From Mycobacterium sp. MFM001 (lineage in GTDB: Bacteria; Actinomycetota; Actinomycetes; Mycobacteriales; Mycobacteriaceae), in the NCBI RefSeq assembly GCF_003402475.1, contig NZ_BFAB01000006.1, positions 283,841-347,840 of the forward strand: DNA of 64,000 nt. Reading direction: 5' to 3'. This document shows positions 18,252 through 27,597 of the stretch, piece by piece (position 1 is the stretch's first letter; each line of letters opens with the position of its first letter). Both the position numbers and the translations under genes were made by a program. Under the pieces are notes generated by a model. The model saw only the letters and a program-made list of their open reading frames with translations. It made no database searches and had not been told where the DNA came from.

Positions 18252-20535
18252 GCTCCAGTAATACGACGGGCAACTCGGCGAACAGGTCGGCGGCCGCCGT
18301 CGATCCGCTCCAGCGCTTGCCTGTCAGCGTGTCGGTCCACGAGCCCGCCGGCAGCGGCACCACGGTGTCGCCCCAACCCGTGTCTTCCAGCCGGAACGTC
18401 CATCGGGTGACCGCGACCAGGACGTCGTCGCCGCGCCGGAACGCCACCAGATGATCGGCGGCGTTCCCCGCGGCGAGCACCGGGTGATAACCGCCCTGCA
18501 GGAAGGTGTCCGGGCGAGCGCGCCGCAGCCGCAGCGCCGCCGCGACCACCCGGATCTTGGGGTGCTGCAACGTTTTCAGCGCCTCGCGACGCGCGGTGTA
18601 GTCGACCGGCCGCCGGTTGTCAGGGTCGACCAGGCTGTCGTCCCACAGTTCGGTGCCCTGGTAGATGTCGGGGACGCCGGGGACGGTCAACGCCAGCAGC
18701 TTCTGGCCCAGTGCGTCGCTTTCGGCATGCGAATTCAGCTGGGCCAGCAGGCTAGTCAGCTCCCGGGCCGCCGGACCGTCCAGCACACTGTCAAGCCAGC
18801 GGTGCACGGCCTCTTCGAAGTCGGTGTCCGGGTCATGCCAGGAGGTGTGCCAGGCAGCCTCGCGGATCGCCTTTTCGGTGTAGGCGTGCAGCCGCTCTCG
18901 CAGCTCCGCGGTGACCTCGCCGTCGAGCGGCCACACCCCGAAGATGTTCTGCCACAGGAACAGCCCGGTGGCGGGATCAGGGGAGGGCGTGCGGGTCTCC
19001 CAGCGGGCGACGAATTCGGCCCACAGCGACGGCACCTGCGACAGCACACCGATGCGCGCGCGGACGTCCTCGCCGCGTTTGGTGTCGTGTGTAGTCAGCG
19101 TCGTCATGGTCTGCGGCCACAACCGGGCCCGAGTGGCGGCGCTGTGGTGGAACTCGGCGGCGCCGACGCCGAACCGTTGCGGGTCGCCGCCGACCTCGTT
19201 GAGCGACACCAGCCGGGCATCGCGGTAGAACAGGCAGTCCTCAACGGATTTGGCGGTCACCGCGCCGCACAACTGCTGCAGTCGCACCGCCGGCTCACCG
19301 CCGCCGGCCAGAGCGGCGGCGATCAGCTGCAGCGGCGGACCGAGTTCCGGTGTCGAGGCTTGCGTTTCGGCGAAAGCGGTCGGCAGTATCGATGCCAGTC
19401 CGCGGTAGTCGCTGCGGTACACGTCGATGTGGGCGAGCAGCGCAGCTACGGCGTCGGGCAGCAGCGGATGGTCGGCGCCGGCGGCCGCGACGATGCAGCG
19501 ACGCAGCCGGGCCAGCTCGCTGGCCAGGGTGACGGTGGTGGCGACACCTTTGAGTTCGCCGAGCAGCGCCGGCATCGCCTGGTAGTCGACGCCGGCGGAC
19601 TCGAACAGCGCTGTCAGCGCAGGTGCCCCGGCGGGGTCGACGAACAGCCCTCCGATTTCCCGCAATACGTCGTAGCCGGTGGTGCCGGCCACCGGCAGTG
19701 TCGGCTCCAGCGCCTCGTCGACGGCCAGGATCTTCTCGATCACGATCCAGGGCTGCGGTCCGAGCAGCTGGCGTAGCCACTCCAAATAGCCTGCCGGATC
19801 GGATAATCCGTCGGGGTGGTCGATCCGAACGCCGTCGACGAGTCCCTCGGTGACCCATCGGGCCACTTCGGCATGCCAGGCGTCGAACACCGCGCGGTCT
19901 TCCTGACGCAGCCCGGCCAGCGAGGTGATCGAAAAGAACCGGCGATAGCCGCAGACGCCGTTGCGCCAGCCGACCAGCCGGTAATGCTGTCGATCGTGCA
20001 CCTCGGTCCCGGTACCGTTGCCGGTGCCCGGGGCGATCGGGAACGCCAGGTCGCCGAGTCGGAGCAGGTCGCCGTCCACGGCGAGGTCGGCGACGTCGTC
20101 GTCGGAACCCAAGACCGGCAAGATGATTCGGCCGTCACCGAGATCCCAGTCGATGTCGAAGAACGACGCATAGGCCGACGACCGGCCATGCTGCAGCACA
20201 TCCCACCACCACGGGTTCTGCTGCGGCTGGTCGATGCCGACGTGGTTGGGCACGATGTCGACAACCAGGCCCATGCCGCGCTTGCGCGCCGCCGCTGAGA
20301 GCCGGGCCAGCCCTTCCGAGCCGCCGAGTTCTGCCGACACCGTCGTCGGATCGGTGACGTCGTAGCCGTGCGCGGACCCGCTGACGGCGGTCATGATCGG
20401 CGACAGGTACACGTGTGACACCCCGAGGTCGTCGAGGTAGTCCAGCAGGTTCTCGGCGTCGGCGAACGTGAACCCGAACCCACTGGATGCGCCGCGCAAC
20501 TGCAACCGGTAGGTCGCGAGTATCGGATAAGCCAT
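18238..20535 (-). CDS. treY: Maltooligosyltrehalose synthase
   Basis: 765-aa GH13 enzyme that isomerises the reducing-end glucose of maltodextrins from alpha-1,4 to alpha,alpha-1,1. It starts ILATYRLQLRG; catalytic motifs are GVRIDHPDGLSDP (Asp), WIVIEKIL (Glu) and LTTHDTKRGEDVRAR. Works between TreX, which releases maltodextrins, and TreZ, which releases trehalose; trehalose feeds mycolic acid carriers in mycobacteria. Three nucleotides separate it from the treX stop. Confidence 0.95.
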   Translation of the reverse strand: MAYPILATYRLQLRGASSGFGFTFADAENLLDYLDDLGVSHVYLSPIMTAVSGSAHGYDVTDPTTVSAELGGSEGLARLSAAARKRGMGLVVDIVPNHVGIDQPQQNPWWWDVLQHGRSSAYASFFDIDWDLGDGRIILPVLGSDDDVADLAVDGDLLRLGDLAFPIAPGTGNGTGTEVHDRQHYRLVGWRNGVCGYRRFFSITSLAGLRQEDRAVFDAWHAEVARWVTEGLVDGVRIDHPDGLSDPAGYLEWLRQLLGPQPWIVIEKILAVDEALEPTLPVAGTTGYDVLREIGGLFVDPAGAPALTALFESAGVDYQAMPALLGELKGVATTVTLASELARLRRCIVAAAGADHPLLPDAVAALLAHIDVYRSDYRGLASILPTAFAETQASTPELGPPLQLIAAALAGGGEPAVRLQQLCGAVTAKSVEDCLFYRDARLVSLNEVGGDPQRFGVGAAEFHHSAATRARLWPQTMTTLTTHDTKRGEDVRARIGVLSQVPSLWAEFVARWETRTPSPDPATGLFLWQNIFGVWPLDGEVTAELRERLHAYTEKAIREAAWHTSWHDPDTDFEEAVHRWLDSVLDGPAARELTSLLAQLNSHAESDALGQKLLALTVPGVPDIYQGTELWDDSLVDPDNRRPVDYTARREALKTLQHPKIRVVAAALRLRRARPDTFLQGGYHPVLAAGNAADHLVAFRRGDDVLVAVTRWTFRLEDTGWGDTVVPLPAGSWTDTLTGKRWSGSTAAADLFAELPVVLLERAGD

Positions 20536-20538
20536 GCG

Positions 20539-22716
20539 TTACAACGTCTTACGCAAGACGAGCAGAGCACGGGCGGGCAGCGAGATCTCGTCGCCGTCGT
20601 TGACCACCAGCTCCACGTCACCGGTGGGATCGGTGGTGTCCAGCACCGCCGTCCACTCCCGCGCGTAGTCGTCGTGCGGCATCACGAAGTCGACCTCGTG
20701 GTCGTGGGCGTTGAAACACAACAGAAACGAGTCGTCGACGATCCGCTCGCCGCGGCGGTCCGGCTCGGGGAGCGCCTCGCCGTTGAGGAACACCGCGATG
20801 CTCTTACCGAAGTCGCTGTCCCAGTCCTCGGGTGTCATCTCCGCGCCGGCGGGCGTCAGCCAGGCGATGTCACGGACCTCGTCGCCCCTGCGGATCGGCT
20901 GGCCGGCGAAGAACCGGCGACGGCGAAACACCGGGTGATCGGTGCGCAGGGCGGTGACCTTGCGGGTGAAGGCCAGCAGATCGGCGTTCTTGTCGGCCAA
21001 TGACCAGTCCATCCAGGACAATTCGGAGTCCTGGCAGTACACGTTGTTGTTGCCCTGCTGGGTGCGGGCCATCTCGTCGCCGTGCGCGATCATCGGCGTG
21101 CCTTGCGAGACCATCAGCGTGGCCATGATGTTGCGCATCTGGCGGGCGCGGAGCGCCAGGATGTCGGGGTCGTCGGTGGGTCCCTCGACGCCGCAGTTCC
21201 ACGACCGGTTGTAGCTTTCGCCGTCGCGGTTCTCTTCGCCGTTGGCCTCGTTGTGTTTCTCGTTGTAGGACACCAGGTCGTTCAGCGTGAACCCGTCGTG
21301 GGCGACGACGAAGTTGATGCTGGCGGACGGGCGTCGCCCGGTTGCTTCATAGAGGTCCGACGACCCGGTCAGCCGGGACGCGAACTCGCCCAGGGTTGCG
21401 GGCTCGCCCCGCCAGTAGTCACGCACAGTGTCGCGATATTTCCCGTTCCACTCGGTCCACAAACCTGGGAAGTTGCCGACCTGGTAGCCGCCCTCGCCGA
21501 CATCCCACGGCTCGGCGATCAGCTTGACCTGACTGACCACGGGGTCCTGCTGCACCAGATCGAAGAACGCGCTCAACCGGTCGACGTCGTAGAACTCGCG
21601 GGCCAGGGTGGACGCCAGGTCGAAGCGGAAGCCGTCGACGTGCATCTCGGTCACCCAGTACCGCAGCGAGTCCATGATCAGCTGCAGGGTGTGCGGGTTG
21701 CGGGCGTTGAGGCTGTTGCCGGTGCCGGTGAAATCCTTGTAGAACCTCAGGTCTTCGTCTTCCAGCCGGTAGTAGGCGGCGTTGTCGATGCCGCGGAAGT
21801 TGATCGTGGGACCAAGATGGTTGCCTTCGGCGGTGTGGTTGTACACCACGTCGAGGATCACCTCGATGCCGGCCTCGTGGAAGGTGCGGACCATGGTCTT
21901 GAATTCGGCCACCGCCGCGCCGGCCTGCCGGTTGGCCGCGTACTGGTTGTGCGGGGCGAAGAAGCCGAAGGTGTTGTAGCCCCAGTAGTTTCGCAGCCCC
22001 AGCTCGACCAGTCGGTGGTCGTGCAGGAACTGGTGCACCGGCATCAGTTCGATCGCAGTGACATTCAGCGACTTGAGGTGCTCGATGATCGCCGGATGAG
22101 CCAGGCCGGCGTAGGTGCCGCGCAGTTCTTCGGGGATACCGGGATGGGTCTGGGTCATCCCCTTGACGTGCGCCTCGTAGATGATCGTCTCGTTGTACGG
22201 CGTGCGCGGCGCGCGGTCCGACGCCCAGTCGAAGTACGGGTTGATCACCACGGAAGTCATCGTGTGCCCGAGCGAGTCGATCCTCGGGGGAGTGCCGGTG
22301 TCTGCGGGGTCCTTGGCCGCGGCGGCCATGTCGTAGGAGAACAGCGCCTGGCCGAATTTGAAGTCGCCGTCGAACGCCTTGCCGTACGGGTCGAGCAACA
22401 GCTTGCTGGAGTCGCAGCGATGTCCGGCTGCCGGCTCGAACGGCCCGTGCACGCGAAAGCCGTAACGCTGGCCGGGGCCGACGTTCGGCAGATAAGCATG
22501 CCAGACGTATCCGTCGACCTCCTCGAGGTTGACGCGGGTTTCGGCACCGTGCTCGTCGATCAGGCACAGCTCGACTTTTTCGGCGATCTCGGAGAACAAC
22601 GCGAAGTTCGTCCCGCCGCCGTCGTAGGTGGCCCCGAGCGGATAGCTGTTGCCCGGCCACACCGTGGTCAGAGTGGGCACGCTGTCCGATTGCAGGCCTG
22701 AGCTATTCGATGCCAT
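20539..22716 (-). CDS. treX: Glycogen debranching enzyme (isoamylase type)
   Basis: 725-aa GH13/CBM48 enzyme that hydrolyses alpha-1,6 branches of glycogen and supplies linear dextrins to TreY. Starts with the carbohydrate-binding domain (YPLGATYDGGGTNFALFS), followed by barrel motifs VDGFRFDLAST, KLIAEPWDVG and FVVAHDGFTLNDL. First gene of the treXYZ operon; 29 nt separate its start from the end of the acyltransferase gene upstream, so the acyltransferase may be on the same transcript. Confidence 0.95.
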   Translation of the reverse strand: MASNSSGLQSDSVPTLTTVWPGNSYPLGATYDGGGTNFALFSEIAEKVELCLIDEHGAETRVNLEEVDGYVWHAYLPNVGPGQRYGFRVHGPFEPAAGHRCDSSKLLLDPYGKAFDGDFKFGQALFSYDMAAAAKDPADTGTPPRIDSLGHTMTSVVINPYFDWASDRAPRTPYNETIIYEAHVKGMTQTHPGIPEELRGTYAGLAHPAIIEHLKSLNVTAIELMPVHQFLHDHRLVELGLRNYWGYNTFGFFAPHNQYAANRQAGAAVAEFKTMVRTFHEAGIEVILDVVYNHTAEGNHLGPTINFRGIDNAAYYRLEDEDLRFYKDFTGTGNSLNARNPHTLQLIMDSLRYWVTEMHVDGFRFDLASTLAREFYDVDRLSAFFDLVQQDPVVSQVKLIAEPWDVGEGGYQVGNFPGLWTEWNGKYRDTVRDYWRGEPATLGEFASRLTGSSDLYEATGRRPSASINFVVAHDGFTLNDLVSYNEKHNEANGEENRDGESYNRSWNCGVEGPTDDPDILALRARQMRNIMATLMVSQGTPMIAHGDEMARTQQGNNNVYCQDSELSWMDWSLADKNADLLAFTRKVTALRTDHPVFRRRRFFAGQPIRRGDEVRDIAWLTPAGAEMTPEDWDSDFGKSIAVFLNGEALPEPDRRGERIVDDSFLLCFNAHDHEVDFVMPHDDYAREWTAVLDTTDPTGDVELVVNDGDEISLPARALLVLRKTL

Positions 22717-22745
22717 CAGATAAACCTATCCGTGCCGCAGATGGG

Positions 22746-24911
22746 TCACCACCAACCGGTTGCCGCAGCGATCTGCCGGCCGAGTTCGCCCGCCAGCGTC
22801 CGCATGTAGGTGGCGGACAAATGGTGAGCGTCGTGGTATATCAGCACGTTTCCCTCGACCGCGCGGCACATGTCGGCCCGGCAGATCGCATCGCTTAAGT
22901 CCAGTGGCTTCAGTAGCGGGAACTGCCCGACGAAATCGAGGGTCGGGTTGTGCTCGGACAGCACCTCGGAACGCTTGATCCCGCACGACTGCGCATTGCC
23001 GCCCTTGGCCAGGCAGTCGGCCGGCTGGAACGGGTTGCCGTCTTTGACGAGCCACGGCGTATCCCGCATGGCCAGAACCGGAATGTTGTTGTCGGAGAAC
23101 GCTTGCCAGATGCCGATGTAGGTTGCCGGCATCACGTCTCCGGGTTTGATGTTCCACGGCCGGGTGGACGTGGTGAACACGTAGTCGGGACGGTCCGCGA
23201 TCACCTTGGCCATGGTCTTACCCACCCACTCGTGGCACTGCGGGTAGGCCTCGTTGTTGCCCATGATCAACGGGACTTCCTCGGTGGACAGCGGGCAGCC
23301 CATCTTCAGGTAGGTCACCACCTTGAAGTGGTGCATGCGGCCCAGCAAGTCGAGTGCGGTGAGCCAGTGTTCGGCGTGCGAGCCGCCGGCCAGTGCGATG
23401 GTGCGGGTGGCGTCGTGGTCGCCGTAGGTGCAGTTGATCAGCGCGGGGTTGTTGAAGTCACTGATGCAGCCGTCCCGGGTCGACGGCGGCAGGTCGTTCT
23501 CGGCTTCCAGCACGGTGGGCCGCATCCGCAGCTTGGGCACCCGCACGTGTTTGACCAGCGCCCGCGCCCCCGGATAGTCGCGTGCGGAAAGCCCGCTGAG
23601 CTCCTTGCCGTCAGCGCGTTGCACGGTGACGTGCTCGCGCCAGGTGAACGACGTGGCGGTCAGCGTCACGCCGAGCAGCGCCACCACCGACCCGAGCGCG
23701 ATCGTCGGCCGGCGCAGTCGTGTGCGCCACGGGATCACGGGGTGCGGCGTGGGATTGGCCGGCGCCCGGTACCGCAGCGGATCCTCGACGTGGCGCATGG
23801 TCAGGTAGGCCAGCACACCGGAGATCAGCAACACCGCGCTGCCCTCGAGGAAATTGGCCCGCCGGTGGCCGGTATAGGACAGCCAGAAAATCAGCAGCGG
23901 CCAGTGCCACAGGTACAGCGAATACGCCATCGACCCCAGGGTCACCAGTGGCCCGGTGGCCAGCATCCGGTTGGGCAGGGGCAGCCGGTCGCGGGTGCCG
24001 GGATCCGCCTGGCGGTTGGCCCCGGCCAGGATGAACAGCACAGTGGCGCCGACCGGGACCAGTGTCCACGGCCCGGGGAACTCCCGGACGCCGTCGATCA
24101 GCGCACCGCAGGACACGATCGCCGCCAGGGCGACGGTCGCCGCCAGCGTGCGCAGCCACATCGGCCAGCGGATGTAGGGGACCAGCGCGCCGGCCAGCGC
24201 CCCCAGCAGCAGCTCCCAGCCGCGGGCGAAGCTGTTGTAGTAGGCGGTCGCCTGGTTGGCCTGGTGAGCGAAGATCGCGAACACGAACGACGCCGTCGTC
24301 AACACGCTCAGCACCACGATGAACGTGGCCCGCAGCCGGTGCCCGAACCGGCGCCGGCACACATACGCCAGGCCGAAGACCAGCGCCAGGAACGCGATAT
24401 AGAACTGGCCCTGCACCGACATTGACCAGATGTGCTGCAGGGGGCTGACCGCCTCGCCCGCGCGCAGATAGTCGGCCACGGTGTGCGCCAACTCCCAGTT
24501 CTGGTAGTAACCCAGGCTGGCCAGGCTCTGGTTGGCGAAGGTCTCCCAACGGGTCTGCGGCTGCACCAGGATGGTCAGCACCGCACATCCGGCCAGCACC
24601 ACCACCAGCGCCGGCAGCAGCCGGCGGATCAGCCGGGTCACCTCGGGCAGCAGCGACAACGACGACGCGGGGTTGAGCGCGCTGCGAAGTACCTTGCCGC
24701 CGAAGAAGAATCCGGACAGTGCGAGGAACACGTCGACGCCGCCGGAGACCCGCCCGAACCAGACGTGGAACATTGCGACCAACGCGATCGCGATGCCGCG
24801 CAGGCCGTCGAGATCGTGGCGGTAGAACCCTGTCTTGCGGTTCCCCATCGCGGCTGGTGCAGAATCCGGGACGGCCACAGGCGCCGGGCGGGTCGGGGAC
24901 AGGGCAATCAT
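22746..24911 (-). CDS. Membrane acyltransferase with SGNH domain (Rv1565c-like)
   Basis: 721-aa OafA/YrhL-type protein expected to acetylate or acylate a cell-envelope glycan or lipid. About ten membrane segments form the acyltransferase-3 domain (residues 30-390); the signature RHDLDGLRGIAIALVAMFHVWF holds the catalytic His. The C-terminal part (from about 430) is an SGNH-hydrolase domain outside the membrane, with the nucleophile region LAGGSHAEHW and the terminal Asp-x2-His in DAHHLSATYM. Real substrate unknown. Lies just upstream of treX and downstream of ripD on the same strand. Confidence 0.88.
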   Translation of the reverse strand: MIALSPTRPAPVAVPDSAPAAMGNRKTGFYRHDLDGLRGIAIALVAMFHVWFGRVSGGVDVFLALSGFFFGGKVLRSALNPASSLSLLPEVTRLIRRLLPALVVVLAGCAVLTILVQPQTRWETFANQSLASLGYYQNWELAHTVADYLRAGEAVSPLQHIWSMSVQGQFYIAFLALVFGLAYVCRRRFGHRLRATFIVVLSVLTTASFVFAIFAHQANQATAYYNSFARGWELLLGALAGALVPYIRWPMWLRTLAATVALAAIVSCGALIDGVREFPGPWTLVPVGATVLFILAGANRQADPGTRDRLPLPNRMLATGPLVTLGSMAYSLYLWHWPLLIFWLSYTGHRRANFLEGSAVLLISGVLAYLTMRHVEDPLRYRAPANPTPHPVIPWRTRLRRPTIALGSVVALLGVTLTATSFTWREHVTVQRADGKELSGLSARDYPGARALVKHVRVPKLRMRPTVLEAENDLPPSTRDGCISDFNNPALINCTYGDHDATRTIALAGGSHAEHWLTALDLLGRMHHFKVVTYLKMGCPLSTEEVPLIMGNNEAYPQCHEWVGKTMAKVIADRPDYVFTTSTRPWNIKPGDVMPATYIGIWQAFSDNNIPVLAMRDTPWLVKDGNPFQPADCLAKGGNAQSCGIKRSEVLSEHNPTLDFVGQFPLLKPLDLSDAICRADMCRAVEGNVLIYHDAHHLSATYMRTLAGELGRQIAAATGWW

Positions 24912-24969
24912 GATCGACAGTCAATTTACCTAACCTGTCGACCGTCCCCGGCCCCACACGGAGCGCGAA

Positions 24970-25551
24970 TTACTCGATGATCCGGGTCAGGTAGGGAACC
25001 ATGTTGGTGGTGCGGGCGGCCGAGACCGTGACGGCAGGCTCGGTCGCTTCGATCATCTGCCCGTTGCCCAGGTAGATTGCGACGCTCTGGCTGCCGCCGG
25101 GTCCGTAGCACATCAGGTCGCCGCGACGGGCCTGCGCGGGCGGGACCTTACGCCCGACGTTGCATTGCTCGCCCGAGGTCCGCGGCATCTTGATCCCGGC
25201 GCCGGCGAAGGCGTACTGGACCAGTCCGGAAGCGTCGAAGCCGACGGTTCCCGCGTTAGGGACGGTGACAGCGCCCGGCAGGGTGGGCGTACCCGGGTAG
25301 GTGCCGGCACGCGGAACCGTGCTGATCCCCGGGACGGAGTTTCCGCTTTGGCGGACGCCGTTGGTGGGCCCGGCAGCGTTGCCGCCGCCGTAGACGTACG
25401 GTACTCCGCGCTGAGACAGTGCGCGCTGGATCACGATGTCGATGGGCTGCCCATACCCTGTTCGCTGGTCGGCGGTCGCGAGCCCAGGGGCGACGACCGC
25501 GGGGGCCGCCAATACCGCCAGGCTGGCCGCGACGGCGTAAACGCGTTTCAT
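24970..25551 (-). CDS. ripD: RipD-type NlpC/P60 protein lacking catalytic residues
   Basis: 193-aa exported protein with signal peptide (MKRVYAVAASLAVLAAPAVVA, cleavage near ATA-DQ). The NlpC/P60 domain follows the Rv1566c pattern. The catalytic Cys is replaced by Ala107 (FDASGL where active enzymes have FDCSGL) and the catalytic His by Ser156 (QSVAIYLG where active enzymes have HVGIYLG). So it should bind peptidoglycan without cutting it, as reported for M. tuberculosis RipD. A Gly/Pro/Thr-rich insert (about 58-103) precedes the dead Cys site. A 188-nt upstream gap holds its promoter; no riboswitch was recognised there. Confidence 0.92.
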   Translation of the reverse strand: MKRVYAVAASLAVLAAPAVVAPGLATADQRTGYGQPIDIVIQRALSQRGVPYVYGGGNAAGPTNGVRQSGNSVPGISTVPRAGTYPGTPTLPGAVTVPNAGTVGFDASGLVQYAFAGAGIKMPRTSGEQCNVGRKVPPAQARRGDLMCYGPGGSQSVAIYLGNGQMIEATEPAVTVSAARTTNMVPYLTRIIE

Positions 25552-25739
25552 GGGATTCCACCCCTCTCGACCGCTGCTTTCACAGCAGCCACTTAAATCA
25601 CTCCTGTAACAGAGGGTACCGCTGGCCGGGGTGCCGGCTGACCTGCAGCGGATAAATTTGTCGGACCGTGACCGAACGGTGACCGCTGCTGTGCCGCGGC
25701 CAATTTCGCGGGGCCCGTTGTGATTTGGCTCTCAGCGCC

Positions 25740-26120
25740 TCAACGCCAATACGGTTCGCTGAACGCGGTGATCGCCGAGCCGGCCAACGAGCTGAGCATG
25801 ACGATGGCGACCGCCAGCAGCGGCCAGAAGAACAGGTACCAGCCCTTCACGACGGACACGAACGGGCCGATCACCGCCGCGGCCGCCGCCGCACCGATCC
25901 CGCCCCACACGACCGGGTAGATCCACTGGTCGATCCCGAACGGCGCCGGCGGGCAATTGTCCGCCGGGCACACCTGGGCGAGGAAGCCGAAAAGATGCGA
26001 CGGCAAACCCGTCGTGACGGCCACGACCACGACCACCACCCATATCGCGGCGGTGCAGATCAGGTCCCAGAGCGCCAGGCGCACCCGTGGCCTCGGCGGT
26101 TGGTCGGGGTCGGTGGTCAT
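25740..26120 (-). CDS. Membrane protein (Rv1567c-like), unknown function
   Basis: 126 aa with three hydrophobic segments (about 17-37, 66-88, 93-115). A Cys pair in QVCPADNCPP lies in the predicted extracytoplasmic loop and could form a disulfide. Position between ripD and bioA matches Rv1567c. Function not known. The start is divergent from bioA, with a strong hairpin in between. Confidence 0.75.
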   Translation of the reverse strand: MTTDPDQPPRPRVRLALWDLICTAAIWVVVVVVAVTTGLPSHLFGFLAQVCPADNCPPAPFGIDQWIYPVVWGGIGAAAAAAVIGPFVSVVKGWYLFFWPLLAVAIVMLSSLAGSAITAFSEPYWR

Positions 26121-26135
26121 GTCGCCAAGTGTTGA

Positions 26136-26193
26136 CGAGCAGACGCAAAATCCCCCAATTTCGTGCCGAAAAGGGGGATTTTGCGTCTGCTCG
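26136..26193. repeat. 21-bp perfect inverted repeat between divergent genes
   Basis: The arms at 26136-26156 and 26173-26193 are perfect complements over 21 bp, each made of CGAGCAGACGCAAAAT plus a C5 (or G5) run. The 16-nt loop itself contains TTTCG/CGAAA, which can extend the stem. It ends 2 nt before a possible bioA start (26196) and 23 nt before the preferred one. It is far stronger than a normal operator; it could be a dispersed palindromic repeat, a terminator-like hairpin or a control element in the bioA leader. Confidence 0.85.
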
Positions 26194-26216
26194 CCATGGA
26201 CCTACCCTCGGTCTCC

Positions 26217-27503
26217 ATGCCCGCGTTGACGCCACAGCAGATCAGCGCGATCGATGCCGCGCATCTGTGGCATCCCTACAGCACGATCGGCGCGGAAGCC
26301 GTGGCGCCGGTGGTGGCCGTCGGCGCCCGCGGTGCATGGCTGACACTGGTCCGCGACGGCGAGCCGGTCGAGGCCCTGGACGCGATGAGCTCCTGGTGGA
26401 CCGCGATCCACGGCCACGGCCATCCGGTGCTGGACAAGGCGCTGGCCACCCAGCTGGACACCATGAACCACGTCATGTTCGGCGGGCTGACCCACGAGCC
26501 CGCCGCCCGGCTGGCCCAGCTGCTGGTCGACCTGACCCCGGCCGGCCTGGAGACGGTGTTCTTTTCCGACTCCGGGTCGGTGTCGGTGGAGGTCGCGGTC
26601 AAGATGGCGCTGCAGTACTGGCGCAGCCGCGGCGAGTACGCCAAACGCCGGCTGATGACCTGGCGCGGCGGCTACCACGGTGACACCTTCACCCCGATGA
26701 GCATCTGCGACCCCGACGGCGGCATGCACAAGCTGTGGACCGACGTGCTGGCGCCGCAAGTGTTCGCCCCGCAGGTGCCTCGCGACTACGACCCGGACTA
26801 CAGCGCCACCTTCGAGGCCCAACTGGCCGAACACGTCGCCGAACTGGCGGCGGTGGTGGTCGAACCCGTCGTGCAGGGCGCCGGCGGGATGCGCATTCAC
26901 GACCCGCGCTACCTGACCGACCTGCGCGACATCTGCAGCCGGCACGGGGTGCTGCTGATCTTCGACGAGATCGCTACCGGCTTCGGCCGCACCGGCGAGT
27001 TGTTCGCCGCCGACCACGCCGGGGTCAGCCCCGACATCATGTGCGTGGGCAAGGCGCTCACCGGTGGCTACCTCAGCCTGGCGGCCACGCTGTGTACCGC
27101 CGAGATTGCGCAGACCATCACCGCCTCGGGCCCGTTGTTGCACGGGCCGACGTTCATGGCCAACCCGCTGGCCTGCGCGGTGTCGGTGGCCAGCGTGGAA
27201 CTGTTGCTCGGCCAGGACTGGCAGAAGACGGTTGCCGGCATCAGCGCGGGGCTGGCCGCCGGGCTCGAGCCGGCCCGCGGTTTGCCCGCGGTGACTGACG
27301 TGCGGGTGTGCGGCGCGATCGGCGTCATCGAATGCGACCGGCCGGTCGACCTGGCCGTGGCCACCCCGGCGGCGCTGGACCGCGGGGTGTGGCTGCGGCC
27401 CTTCCGCAACCTGATCTACGCGATGCCCCCGTTCATCTGCACACCCGCGGAGATCGCGCAGGTCACCTCGGCCATGGTCGACGTCGCACGCCTCGTGGGC
27501 TAG
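26217..27503 (+). CDS. bioA: Adenosylmethionine-8-amino-7-oxononanoate aminotransferase
   Basis: 428-aa PLP aminotransferase that makes 7,8-diaminopelargonate in biotin synthesis, with SAM as amino donor. Substrate-pocket [34 protein letters not shown] (PLP phosphate region), RGGYHGDTF and cofactor Lys in [12 protein letters not shown] are all present. I prefer ATG 26217, which aligns best with the M. tuberculosis N-terminus; ATG 26196 (adds MDLPSVS) abuts the hairpin and is possible. No BioQ palindrome is seen in front of it. First gene of bioA-bioF-bioD and the 2H gene. Confidence 0.95.
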   Translation: MPALTPQQISAIDAAHLWHPYSTIGAEAVAPVVAVGARGAWLTLVRDGEPVEALDAMSSWWTAIHGHGHPVLDKALATQLDTMNHVMFGGLTHEPAARLAQLLVDLTPAGLETVFFSDSGSVSVEVAVKMALQYWRSRGEYAKRRLMTWRGGYHGDTFTPMSICDPDGGMHKLWTDVLAPQVFAPQVPRDYDPDYSATFEAQLAEHVAELAAVVVEPVVQGAGGMRIHDPRYLTDLRDICSRHGVLLIFDEIATGFGRTGELFAADHAGVSPDIMCVGKALTGGYLSLAATLCTAEIAQTITASGPLLHGPTFMANPLACAVSVASVELLLGQDWQKTVAGISAGLAAGLEPARGLPAVTDVRVCGAIGVIECDRPVDLAVATPAALDRGVWLRPFRNLIYAMPPFICTPAEIAQVTSAMVDVARLVG

Positions 27504-27504
27504 C

Positions 27505-27584
27505 AGTGGCGACCCGTCCCCCTCGCCGCTCCGCGGTTGGGGGTGCCCCCAGCGCCCGGCTCCGCCGCGCTGGCGATCGCCACT
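27505..27584. repeat. 80-bp dispersed repeat with terminal inverted repeats
   Basis: Bounded by AGTGGCGA (27505-27512) and TCGCCACT (27577-27584), perfect 8-bp inverted ends. Inside are a TGGGGG/CCCCCA hairpin (27538-27551) and a 3' half that matches the insertion in trpB over about 35 nt with two differences (27552-27586 versus 60860-60894). It fills the bioA-bioF gap. It has no coding capacity; it looks like a small non-autonomous intergenic repeat of mycobacteria. Confidence 0.7.
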
Positions 27585-27597
27585 AGGCTCTTAGCCG

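Noticed and set aside
21082..22701. 539-codon plus-strand open frame
   Set aside because: Antisense to treX; composition typical of a shadow frame.
22950..24425. 491-codon plus-strand open frame
   Set aside because: Antisense to the membrane acyltransferase; Gln/Arg/His-rich without motifs.
25552..25739. Possible riboswitch upstream of ripD
   Set aside because: I looked for a c-di-AMP-type leader because other mycobacterial wall hydrolase genes have one, but saw no conserved core and the gap is short.
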